A program made the translations under genes and the position numbers. Source: Lates calcarifer (taxonomy: Eukaryota > Chordata > Actinopteri > Centropomidae). From it: DNA of 64,000 bases. The notes beneath the pieces were generated by a model. That model had not been told where the DNA came from. It saw nothing but the letters and a program-made list of their open reading frames with translations, and ran no database searches. The first letter of the stretch is position 1. Each line of letters opens with the position of its first letter. Shown piece after piece: positions 16,876 to 28,701 of this stretch. Location of the stretch: the NCBI RefSeq assembly GCF_001640805.2, contig NC_066843.1, forward strand, positions 9,387,686 to 9,451,685, read 5' to 3'.

Positions 16876-18725
16876 ACTGAGCAAGTGAAGCTAAAAGCTC
16901 ACAGGTAGCTGTTGTTATTTATTTGTTTTTGGTAGTGGAAAAAAAACAGCTCAGAAGTGTATTGTAGGTCAAGAGCCAAGACAACAAAAAGTAGATGCAT
17001 GTTGTCGTTATGTAACTGCAACTATAGACACATAGGTGCTGAACAAGTGACGCTGTTTCTTCATTGTTGTTGCTGGCTTGATGTTACCCCTGCTACCTTT
17101 CATCCTTTCAGTATCATTTTTTGTCCATTGTCCTAGTCCACAATGATGAAAAAAGAGGCTAACCATTCACACAGTAATTACTGCAGAGATTAACAGTATT
17201 TTCTTATGTATTTCAGCCTTGTGTTGCCATTTTCCAGCACATTTATACATATAGCTAATAACCATCGCATTGCGTATGCAATTCTGTCACAGTTTGTGGC
17301 TCACATTTTATTAAGTAATATGTTATCTGTGAGATGTGTCTTGAAATATGTTTTTAATTTAGCTTCATCTGCAACCCAAATGCAAATTCACTGCCTTGTA
17401 ATATGAACGCAGGCAAAGGGAGCTGTTAACTTGTATGGGGTCATTTCCCTTTGATGTGTGCTACATAAGGCTTTTAGACTTGAGGACGTCTGTGCTTCTG
17501 CTACACCCATATGTAATACTGCATTTAAACAGATTCATTCAAGTGAAAACACTGCTGATTCTGCAGGAGAAAACCATCAGGGCAGCTGAGCCACCTATAG
17601 TCTAGTTTCTAGTATTTCAAAATAGAAAAGCTGCGGCACATTTGCTCCATGTTTTTGAGTCATTTGCATTGCACAGCTTTTGAAAAGCAGTAGTAGCATT
17701 TGATTGATTCAGAAGTTAAGACAGTGTTGAGTATTGTGACTTTTAGAGGAACATCTAAAATGTAAGTTTGTGCCACCTGCTTACAACCCGCTGTACCCAT
17801 CCTGTTAGTGAATGCATTAGTCATGGGAACAGGGCTGAAGATAAGGGCACTCTTGGGGATCCTGCAAGTTGTTTTCAGCCATATGGACTACGTGCATGTG
17901 TCACTGCCTGCTTTGCTGTACTTAACAGCTAGATATCGTAATATTCTCTCCGTGCTGTCCAAAATGAGACTTCTCCTTTCTGCATAAATGACGTAAAAAG
18001 AGCACTGTGAAAATACAACATTTAGCACTTTGCTATGCTTTAAAATGTATTGCCTTGTTTTTCTTTCTTCACAATCGTCACAAACCTTGCTCATGCCTTC
18101 ATAACTGAGCAGCTTTTTATTGTTGTGACAGAAAAGCAATGAAACATCAATCTGGTTGTGGCATAAGTGCATACTGTGAGTAGGAAACAGAAAAGGAGCA
18201 CTGATCAAATGCTCCCAAATGTCATTGACATGCTCTAACTCTGTAATCATATTTCACCATTGTCCTGAAGATTTCTGTGTTGTGAAACAATAAGATAATC
18301 TTAAAAATCACAGAGATGTTCTCCTCATGCACTGTGTATTTTTATTTATAGTACAGTTCTAAGACAACAAGTCTTGCAGTTTACTAGAACACCTAGCCAC
18401 CGTGCCGCAAGTTAAATTGCGACTGCTAGTCTCTGAATGTAAATGAAGCACACCAAGAGTCAGACCAGACAGAAAAGCAATTGTGTAACGAATAGCCACA
18501 GACAGCCTCAGAAGAATTCAGAAGTGCCTGGCCAATATGTTGCAACACTGTTGTCTATAAAACTTAACATTAATTTGAAAATTTATTTGCGCATTAAAGC
18601 CATTAGAGATGTTTTGACAACAGCGAACACAAAGGTGGGCTCATAATATTCAGTGCATTGCTACCTTTGTCTTTTGATGTGCAGTCAATGGTGGAAATGT
18701 GCCAATAAAAAAGGTGAGATAGTGA
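16876..18725 (+). other. Probable TMEM235 3' UTR
   Basis: No coding frame of interest follows the stop. ATTAAA occurs at about 18593-18598 and the canonical AATAAA at 18704-18709, with G/T-rich sequence after it (GGTGAGATAGTGAGG). The UTR is taken to the latter signal by inference; a shorter form is possible. Confidence 0.35.
18704..18709 (+). terminator. Candidate poly(A) signal for TMEM235
   Basis: AATAAA in GCCAATAAAAAAGGTG with a G/T-rich stretch just downstream. It is about 1.83 kb after the stop codon. Confidence 0.35.
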
Positions 18726-21700
18726 GGCGGTGTAAACAATACAGGTTCCAAAGCATCAAAGAAAAGCTTTGCAAGTGTATTTAAGGGTGAAATGCTTTTA
18801 AATTAGTGAGAAACACGGACTATGCAAAAAGAAGAGTTGTTGCTACTAAAACTCCACAGGGTACTCATTAAATGTTACTTGTCCTCCAGTATTAGTGGCC
18901 TTTGGTATCCACAAACATCACTGACTGGTTTTTAAAATGACTTGCACCCAGATCATATTTGTGCAAGTGTAAACACTCTAGGTAAATAAGTGAGATAAAG
19001 TGATTAGTAAGAATTAATTAGTTTTTAGCCACCCTATGTGTTTTTCTTATGATTGATTTTAACAAAATTATTTTTGCTCAAAATACAAGTTTGAATGTAG
19101 CTGTGAACAGCAACGCAGGGTTGAGGGTTGAGTGTTAGAAGCAGAGTATACTGCACACAGATGTAATAAGGATTTGGTAATCTACTGAGCATTGTTGATC
19201 CTGAGTGAAGAAGGCACTTGCAGTGATCGGCCTGCCTCCTTTTTGTGTGTTCACTGACAACTTTGTTATAGGTGAATGATATGCAGTATTTGACATGAGT
19301 GTTCCTGGCAATTGTACTGGAACTGTTAACCACCAAGAAACTGCTACGTTTATTCAAATGTCTTGCTTTGTGACTCACGAGTAATGACTGTATATACGGC
19401 AGTGTAAGAAATCTCAATTCAGCTCATGCTTTTGTATTATCAAAATTCTGTTGGGGAATGTGATATATGAGGAAGAGAGGCTCAAAAAAAAACACCAGAC
19501 TACATTAATTATTTTGTAATCTGACAGAAGCTCGGGGGGGCATGACACCACCAGATACATGGAATGGCTTTGTTGCAGGCCAAAATGTGAACTGCACTTT
19601 CAACTGATGTTGAAAGTGTTGTAAGTGGAATTTCTGACCCCAAGATATGAGGCTGCACTAAACACACCTCTTAATTGCACTGCTCAGTCTTTGCTAAGAG
19701 CGAGATAGATGCTATAGCGTTGAAAGGTGTGCTTATGTTTGCCTAAATGTGATTTGCAACATGATTTAATGTGCCTCTGCCAGTGAATCAAAATCCAAAC
19801 CATGAAACATTGTGTCCACTCAGCTGTTTGTTTGGCTGCTCCCTGCCCGGTAATCCTCCCTCAGATGGTACAGAGAGCGGAGAGCTATAAAGGAAGGACC
19901 AAAGCACAGTGGCTCAGTCTTGCAGCCCCCCTTTTATATATTAGTCCTGCTGAAATCCCATTAAACTTTTATGGAACATAATAATTCAATCCGCTCTGGC
20001 AGAGGAACACCAAAGTTGGTGCTAAGCCATTACTCTTTAGTTTGCGGCCTCGTCCTTGACAGAGTGCAGTAATTTTTGACTTGGACAACCTCTAGGCTCT
20101 CACTTTTAAGAATTTATTGAAGAGACACAACCTATTTTTATCAGAGCTGCTTTCCTCACTCAAATTTTTTCCTTGGGCAGCTGTTTTTAAAACTCCCAAA
20201 CATGCAATCAATCAATCAGTGCATTTATAAATCAATCCTCTTGTTGCTGGAGACGCATTGTGAAATTTGTCTTTGTCATCAGTTCCTGGACTTTTGCACA
20301 ACCCATGATAAGGAGCTATTAGCTTAATTAGGTGTTCATCTCCTTTGTGTGATTTCTCAGACTCAATTTGATTCAGTTCTAAGTGTTACTTGTACTCAGC
20401 TCAACAATATACTGCAATATACTGTAACCATTTCTCCATCAGACATTTGTTGCCATCAAGGGGGTTAATGTAATATATTACACATCCTTACTCTCAGCGT
20501 GGATTTATCTGGACCTTAATGTCCATATTTGGCCATACAACATTCATATTATACAACATATAATCAAAAGAAAATCATTTCCTTAGGCAAAGGTTAGAAA
20601 CCATGTTATTTTCTAAAACAATTTTCTCAATGGTGAAAATGCAAGTGTAAGCCATTGAGTGTAAACTAAACAGCTACACCTATTGATTTACTGTATGAAA
20701 CATGTGTTGTGCCTCACTGCCATCAGGTCGTGGCTTTCTTTCAGTAGGTTTGTCATCGTAATGAATAAGCTACTCACTCAAATGTTACAATGTGAATATA
20801 TCACTGGCTCAAGGGCAACAATCTGAAACATGCTGCAGTATAAATGAAGTGTCCTTAAATGACAGCACATTCAAGAAGAGCACAATGAATCACTTAGGAA
20901 AGGAAATGAACTGGGCCATTTCTATGACATGCTCAAGTTTGGACTCTGCGTGATTTTCATCAAATTTGACTTTTTTTTGTTTTGATTTTTTGAAGTCACA
21001 TTAAAATATTCTGTCAACATTTTGAATAGAGCAGATCACATCTGAGATTACACATTATTAAGAAATGCTATTGGAGCTGGGAGCTCATTATTCTGCTATG
21101 CCTTTTTTTTAATTTTACATAAAATGTTACCATTGATACTGCTCTACAGTTAATGATGTTTAGAGCTTGTTCTGTATGTTCTGTATTTGCTTTGTATTCC
21201 TGAACCAGTGACCTATAGCCTGCAATTCTTACATGAAAGGCTCTCAGCAGATGCAGCATACTGTGGACTATGCTTTAGTGGAAATGATTGAAAACTAACT
21301 GACCCCTGAAGAGGAAACCATAGGAGAGCTACTGCACAACCATTTCAGCATACAGTATATGGTTCGAATGTATGTTATATATATTTAGAAATGATGATAG
21401 AGTGAGTCATGTGGTTGATTCTTCTGATTTTCTCATATTTTCACATCCTCACCTTCCAGGGCAGCGGGGTTTCAAGGTACCAGTGATTAATTCTCCAACA
21501 CTTTCATCTCTGCATCCTGATTCAAACCATCTTTCTTCTCTGTTGTGGTAGCTGCTTAAATTTTTAACCTTTTTGGGCACTTCACCACATCACATTGCTT
21601 CATTCTAGAGCTGTAGTTGAAGGGTGTGTGGAGCTGATGCCTCAGGATTGAGTGGTCTCATAAACCGAGGAGGGACTCAATCCCTAGAGGAACGTGAATA

Positions 21701-24700
21701 AGATGTGTTTTCTCTTACCTGCAGACCACTTGAAAAGTTAATTAGACCTGTCCCTTGCTCGGTGAGCACCAATGGTAATGGGGTCATCGGGGAAATTGAA
21801 GATGCCATGGATCTCATTTTCATTTGTTTCCTCCGATGAAAATATAGGCTATTCAGATAAGTGATGAAACGGAAAGAATGGTTCACGTGAGTATAAATGC
21901 ATATATCGTGGGACACACAGATGCACAAATACATGCTGAGTGGAGTGGACTGACAAGACTTAAGACCTAACACTTCATTCTCAGCTTGACGCAAGTCACA
22001 GATACGAGGACTTGTGACTTTAAAGAAAAGAATCGATCTGTTTTCCCCAGTAAAAATGTCATAATGTCAGGCTGGCCTTATATATGTAGTCGTGCCATAG
22101 AGATTCCATTTTTCAATATTGGGTCTGTAACTCAGCAGCTGAATTAAAATCACTCAATGGAAAAAAATGAAGAGCTTAATATATATTAAACCCTTTGCAT
22201 TTACCAAGCTTTGAGTACTGTTATTACCAACTATTGGATTGCTGTGATTGGTGTATCTTAAATTATGGTGAAATATTATTGATGCTTCTCCAACCATATA
22301 TTTTAACAAAAACGAAACAGAAATTGTGTTTTATCCATTTCTGTTCACTTCCACTTATCTGAGACAACTGATCATAGACCAGGCAGATGTCACACTGAAC
22401 ATTTAACTATAATATTGTGCCTGGCCTTGTGCCTGTAGTCACTGTTTAAGTATCCATAACCAGTGAAAGCTAAGCATTCGTGTTTTTTTGATGATTTTTT
22501 TTTTTATTATTTAGAAAAAAAAAACTTTTTGGAAGTATATTAGTCTTTTCAGCTCGGATAGAAGAGAACTAGGAAGCCTTCTTTGTGGTTTAGTAGTTTG
22601 TAAAGAGAAATAGAATAATGTGTCTACATAAAGAACGTGAAAAAAAATATTGAACAAGCACAATTTCAGAGGCACATCAAAACAGATGGGTCACGTACTC
22701 CTCTCTCTGAATAGCATAGTCCCACTTCCTGTTGATGCTGAAAGCTGCACAGTGCTGTCGTCCACAACCCAGGAGAGGGGAATGGCAGGAGGAGGGCAGG
22801 GTTAGCACTGCACAAATGGCTGTATTTTTCCTCCACCTTTGTCATCCTCTCTCCTCCACTTTCTCTGTCTTACTGGGTTTATTTCAGAGGACAAAGATAA
22901 ATTGGTCCTGCCAGAGCCAAATGTGTTCTTATCTCCACAGTGCAGCTTCCTTCATAGTGCTACCAAATTGCCAGCATCCACCGTCCGCGCAATGCTAATA
23001 AGGTTAAATGAAGCCAACGAATAATGCAAAGAGGGCATGAAGTAAATTGTCAGTGAGAAACAGGCTTCATGTCGCCTGCTGCCTGGAAACATCATGCAGG
23101 AGGGGGCTGCAGCAGCTGTAATGACAACATGCCTTCCAGAGACATGGTAACCCAATAAACCATGACACACATGGCCTCTAATTTGATTGAAGTCACCACC
23201 TGATTTCTTATGATAGTTTCTGACTAAGCTTATAAAAACCTACAAAGCCAAAATTATTGTATTTTTTTAATCTACAGTGCCAAAAGCTTATCTTGGTCCA
23301 TAAGGAAAAATTCTTGAAAGCTCTCGAAAACAAGCAGCAATACCTGCAGTCGATGCTGTGATTACAAATCAATGTGCTGCAAGGGATGCTGTGAAATCTT
23401 ACGAAGATTTTGTCTAGACTGCCCAGCTGTACAGATTTTTTGGCAAAAATAGAAATCCTATAGCATTATTGATTAAATGACAAAATGTTCTTTTGTTAAG
23501 TGTCAAGCTTGAATCCATGTAAAAAACCTGGAGCAGAGAAAAATAATTTAAACCTGCATTAATCAATATTTACCTATATTTTGGCCACTTAGGCAGAGCA
23601 ATGACATGTAACTACGTTATAAAGTTACGGCATAACCTTAATAAGTCCCAAGCTATTCCTCCTAGGAGCAACATTAACATTCATTTGGTGTCATGTCAAT
23701 ACAATGTCCAGGACTCACTGTCTTTCTCTGTTTTTTTCTCTACACCAACTCCTGAGGGAAATAAAAGACTTTTGAGCGGCTAAGTCCCCCAATTTATATT
23801 CACCAAAGCTTTCACTGACTTTGCCTGATGTCTGATGGTGGCCAGAAAGGATACAGAACTTTTTCAGAGAATGCAGCTGCCTGTTGTGTCTCAAAATAAC
23901 ACTGATGAGAGCAGTGAGACTGAATCAAAAAAGCAAGACCAAAACAATATGCTGAAAGATGCTAAAACAGTCTGTAGTAACACTTTTAATCATATGAACT
24001 TGTTCATATAAAATGTTTATATAGAATTTTGATTAAACTAGCTTTAAAGGTGCTATAAGTATCTGCTATCACCACATAGCACAGCATCACCCTGTCTGTG
24101 TAACCATAACAAAAACTTAAATGTAGCACCTTTAAAATGAACAAATCATTGTAAATAAGTGAAACTCATTCTGTAATCTTTCAGTTTGACCTCCATTCAG
24201 TAGTTAGTGATATATTTCACTCTAGACCAAACTGGTGGACAACAGAGCAACATTGCCTTAGCCAAGCTTCTATTGTGGCTTAAAAGGGAAATGGAGGATC
24301 AACCTTTGTATAGAATGAATAAATATAACCATAATATGTGTAGTAATAAAATGTCTGAAATCTTGAAATCGCCCATAAACAAACCCATTAACAATTAACA
24401 CAGTGGTAAATGTGTCCTAATGGTTTCTTTGTGATAAACAGGAGCTCTCCCAAGCTTTATCACAAACTCATTATGCATGCAGCGAGCCTGTAGGCGAGTA
24501 ATTAATCATCCAGATGGACACACAATGTATGCAACTGTCACACTGATACAACCCTCCTCTGGACTCACTGCTGTGGGGGGATATCCCATCATCCACCAGG
24601 TGTCAGCATTCTACCATTCTCTATGCTTGTCACCCTGCACACAGATACTCATACATAGTTTGTCTCTGGCCACAAAATGATGTCTTTGTTCACCCAAATG

Positions 24701-25287
24701 CACACCTTCATTATGCTGTCATACACTGGGGGTGCAGCATTGTGACTTTTGGCTTTATTTCAATTATAGTGCTTACTACTTTGGCAGTGTTCAACAACAG
24801 TGGAATTATAGTAAATTGTACTTACATTAAGTTGTACACATGGATTTTAGGCCTCAAGTTTTTCCAACCTTATTTTCACTTGTACCAAAAAATGTAAATT
24901 TATAGTGGTGACTATGTTATTAAGTATCCATGATGGAACTACAATGAATTTTCCCAGAAAAATGTCTGTGACGCCTTTGTTGTGCAAGTACACTGTGTAC
25001 AGTATTGTTAAGGCATCTATTACAAGCTAAATCTGTTCTTGTCTGCGTGCCAGTCACTAAATTACTCCTTGCTGGCATGAGGTGACACACATGTGTCATG
25101 TAAGGAAATCCAAAGTGCACCGTGCTTCCAGTAATGCTCAGCTGGGTGTTGGCAGTGTTTCCTCCTATTCTATTGTATTACAGTAAGGACCTATGCCCTG
25201 CTTTCTGGTGGCTCTATTTTGTGGAGAGTTTGCCCCAGTTAAAGTCTATGTAGGTATTTCTTATCTTTTGAATAACAATTCTTTGCT
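18726..25287. other. Gene-poor interval, left part
   Basis: No supported exon or RNA gene was found. Long low-repeat stretches at about 19850-20380 and 22950-23190 have balanced composition and intact homeodomain-type TAATTA words (for example AGCTTAATTAGG near 20321). They read like conserved non-coding DNA, but conservation cannot be tested here. Confidence 0.45.
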
Positions 25288-25335
25288 GTAATAATTCCTT
25301 AAGGTTTGCATGTAATAATTCCTTAAGGTTTGCAT
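25288..25335. repeat. Perfect 24-bp tandem duplication
   Basis: The unit starting GTAATAATTCCTTAAGG occurs twice in direct succession without a mismatch (25288-25311 and 25312-25335). Two identical copies suggest a recent slippage or repair event. Confidence 0.95.
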
Positions 25336-26774
25336 ATGCATTCAGAAGAAAGTCACTGCAGCTAACAAGCCTAATGAATGCAGAAACCTTTGAGTCGTCT
25401 GCCATCTGATCTGAATGCTCTCTGTGCATTTTGCAAACTTCCACAAATTTTTGTATTTTCAAGTGTTTATTGGCATACACTCAAATGACCCCGTAGGCAT
25501 TTTCTCACCCTGCTTTTTTTGACAATAACCATGAACAGGAGTCATTTGTCTTATGGGTTCAAGTCCAAATCTCTTTCTACAGAGGGCCTTTGGCAAAAAG
25601 TTGACTGGGGGCTTTCATGTGGACAATGTCAACGCCCATGTCTCGTAGGAGGAAAATTCCTTTGTTCAGTGTTTGGAATGCCTTTTTGACCCATTTTTGA
25701 TCTCTTCATGTGGAGGCAGAACAAAGACCCACTCTATGGTCTTTTTGCTTTGTGTGCGTGGGTGAACAACATCTCCCTCTCAAAGCTGCTCTGAGTCATA
25801 TACTGACATGGTAAACAAACAAACAATCATGCAGTGTTTCCAAGGATAGAACCAGTTTCCATTTACACAGCTAACATCTGCTGACTGCTATGTCTGCAGA
25901 GTCCCTATTCTGGATCTAGCGCCATCACTTTGGCTTCGCTCAGACGTGTGTGTTCATTCCCGTAGACATGGCTCTGCTGCCAAAACAAACAGCGCTGTGG
26001 CATGGTCACTATGTGCCCTTTTCCATCTTAATCCACCCAGCCCGCGCCCTCCACTAGGAGGATGAGGTCCCCTCCCACCGCGATTCGACAAAGGGGCCTT
26101 AAACACCTCACCGTAAAGCTCACCGTGCCCGTGGGGGGATGAAGCAGAAGTCGAGCCAAGATGGGAAGGTCTAACATGAGCTCATTGCTGGTGCTCCTGC
26201 CAACCCTCCTGCCCTCCACACATACCCAACCTCTATGCACCCTTACCATTTCCCTCCCTCTGTCTCCACTATCTTCCAATGAAAATAGACAGGAGCTTAG
26301 ATTTGGCTTAGATGAGGTGGTCGCAGGCCTGATTCAAAACGCACTCCATGTTGCAGCCAGGTGTTAGAGTAAAGAAAGATGACTGCCAAAACATTTAAAG
26401 TTTTTTTCAGAGCCTGTTTCCACACATCTGTCCAACTTCTCTCTCTGCTCTCATTTCTCTTCCCTCATCCCTTTTCCCTCCCTTTTCTAAGAAACAGAGA
26501 GCCTGACCTGAATTTTACAATTGTATTTGTTTATGGAGCAATACTCCATACTGCTGAAATATTACAACAGTGAGATGGGGGTCACAACAAAGACACAAGA
26601 ATTGAGACAGTTGTTGTCAATGCCAAAGCTTTCAAAGTAAAGGTTACCTCAGGCTATGCACATTTAACTACCAGCTCATTTACAAGTTTATGCTCTAACA
26701 GATCCCGTTTTATTCTAGAAGTTAATGATTAACCGTCTGACTTTCTGTTAAATTCATCTTGATAGGGTGAGAAC
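25336..26774. other. Gene-free stretch with a GC-richer patch
   Basis: No exon was recognised. Positions 25915-26165 are clearly richer in C, G and CpG than the surroundings (CCGCGCCC, CCACCGCGATTCGAC, CACCGTG). An open frame on the - strand over 26028-26279 has no family resemblance. An enhancer or unmethylated element is more likely than a gene, but this is inference. Confidence 0.4.
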
Positions 26775-26813
26775 TTGTCATCCGCTGATACTGCAGGTAT
26801 CAGCGGATGACAA
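26775..26813. repeat. Perfect 17-bp inverted repeat with a 5-base loop
   Basis: The arms TTGTCATCCGCTGATAC and its exact reverse complement flank TGCAG. All 17 pairs match. It could extrude as a cruciform or fold as a stable RNA hairpin. The loop and stem are too short for a normal microRNA precursor. Confidence 0.95.
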
Positions 26814-27474
26814 CATCAGACCTGTTGTTCTTGTCTGGTTACTGGGAAAGAGGAAACAGTTTAACTAATCATTTATATTGTGTCACTAACAAAATTCCAT
26901 GTTACATTTCCTTATAAGGCAGATGGCCCTAATTCACATGAAATTCAAAGTTATAAAAGTTTTGTAAACTGTAGCTATAAGTGAAATTAAACAGAAAGGT
27001 GATTGACGAAATGTCCCTTTAAGGTCAATTCCACAATAAAGGACTTTTTCTGAGGAAGTTTTTAGATAAAGGTGATAGTGTATTTCTGTTAGACTAGCGC
27101 ATAATAAGCCAATGTTCCACTCCACTATTTAACTACACTAGATTATATGCAAAAAATATTTGATCAGCAGTATATGAAGTATACTGTAGAAAATAAAGTA
27201 TAAGTAAAGTATAAAGTAGAAAATTTGCATCACCCTGGTCTGACCAGCCACAACATTAAAATACTTATGTTACTGGACCAGTAGGTAATATAATATTTTA
27301 GATTTTCTAGATTAGATTGCCATAATAAGACATAAAGAGGGGTTAAAAGCAAATATGATGGCTAATTTTGCTTATGAGGACCAGGGGACTTATCACACTG
27401 TTGATTGCCTGCAAGATAGACCAATCAGTGCGTGAGCAAGCCTCATTCAGTGAGAGGGACACCACCCTTCCACT

Positions 27475-27518
27475 GGAACATAATTAATGATAATTATAAT
27501 TAATGATAATTATGTTCC
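27475..27518. repeat. AT-rich palindrome with nested direct repeats
   Basis: GGAACATAATTA at the left and its exact reverse complement TAATTATGTTCC at the right enclose two copies of an ATTAATGATAATTAT-type unit. A further TTAATGATAACATAATAA follows at about 27521. It may be the closed end of a small foldback element. Confidence 0.85.
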
Positions 27519-27766
27519 CGTTAATGATAACATAATAAATGATCAAAATACCAACACTGCTCTAAATACACAACCCCCATCATATGATCCATGTGAAACT
27601 GCTCATGCACAATCTCATATGACAACTCGACAACTTGTGTAATTGGACCTACAAAGATGGAAATGGACCACAAAAAAATTCTAACGATGTTCCCCCTAAC
27701 CCTAAAAGTACATCCTTATCATGGAATGCCAAAAATAATTTGTCACAAATTTAGATATGACCTATC

Positions 27767-27841
27767 CACACACACACACAGGCACGCATGCACACGCACG
27801 CACACACACACACACACACATACTCACACACACACACACAA
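27767..27841. repeat. Imperfect (CA)n microsatellite
   Basis: CA repeats interrupted by GGCACGCATG, CGCACG and TACT over about 75 bases. Confidence 0.95.
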
Positions 27842-28624
27842 TTTCCCTTTTACTTTCCTCCCACATAATGTGGAAAATGTTGCCCTTTGATCTCCATTTA
27901 AAGTGATGCCGTCAGACTTTGAGTACTGTACTGTACTGCGCCCTTACAGTATTTCATCGACAGTATTCATACTCAGGTGAGTGTGTGCTAAAAGAATCCC
28001 ACCACCCATTTTCTGAAGTTAACAACTGACTCTGTCTGCAGCCCTGAGGGGGTTTTGCATAGCTGGTTACCTAATAGCTAAAAGAATGTGCAGTAGAACT
28101 CCTGAATGTAAATTTGTTACTACTTTCGGCACTAGTTTCAGTTCAATTATTTTTTTGCGCTCAGTAAGTATGGAGTGTAAAGAGGCCTCACCTTTACTAA
28201 TATGTATTGCCTTTATGTATCTATACAGTACATTAAGTATTACAACTAACAGAAATGTAAGAAATAAGCTAATATCAGTGTATCTTTTATCTGCTAATTA
28301 TTCATAAACCTCACGCTACTACACATCCACACTTGCGGAAGAAGTCTATCTCTGTGGAGGTCACTGTTGACCCATCCATCTATTCCGCATGGCACTTCTC
28401 CATTAGTTCAGTACACTACTCTGTGCTGCAGCAAAAAATTCAGCTTGAAACTTCTGATAGATGACAAAAGTGAAACAATTTTTTTTAGACACAATTTTTC
28501 AAGGCTGAGCTGCCACCTTGACAAAATAAAGTAGTGCGATCTACAGGCCCGGGACATTGTTTGATGGGACCTTATTGCTATTTTCAGCTCAAGGAGAGTA
28601 AAAGAAAACAGTGTGTCAACATGA

Positions 28625-28662
28625 AAGAGAGAGAAAGACAAAGAGAGAGAGAGGGAGAAAGG

Positions 28663-28700
<38 letters not shown>
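28625..28700. repeat. Compound (GA)n-(GT)n microsatellite
   Basis: Imperfect GA units run to about 28660, then 18 uninterrupted GT units to 28700. Open frames that cross it on either strand are low-complexity artefacts. Confidence 0.95.

Positions 28701-28701
<1 letters not shown>

Noticed and set aside
25558..25575. GGTTCAAGTCCAAAT as a tRNA T-arm
   Set aside because: No acceptor stem, D-arm or anticodon arm pairs around it.
26775..26813. MicroRNA precursor reading of the 39-bp hairpin
   Set aside because: The stem is 17 bp with a 5-base loop, too short for Drosha/Dicer processing, and the flanks do not extend the pairing.
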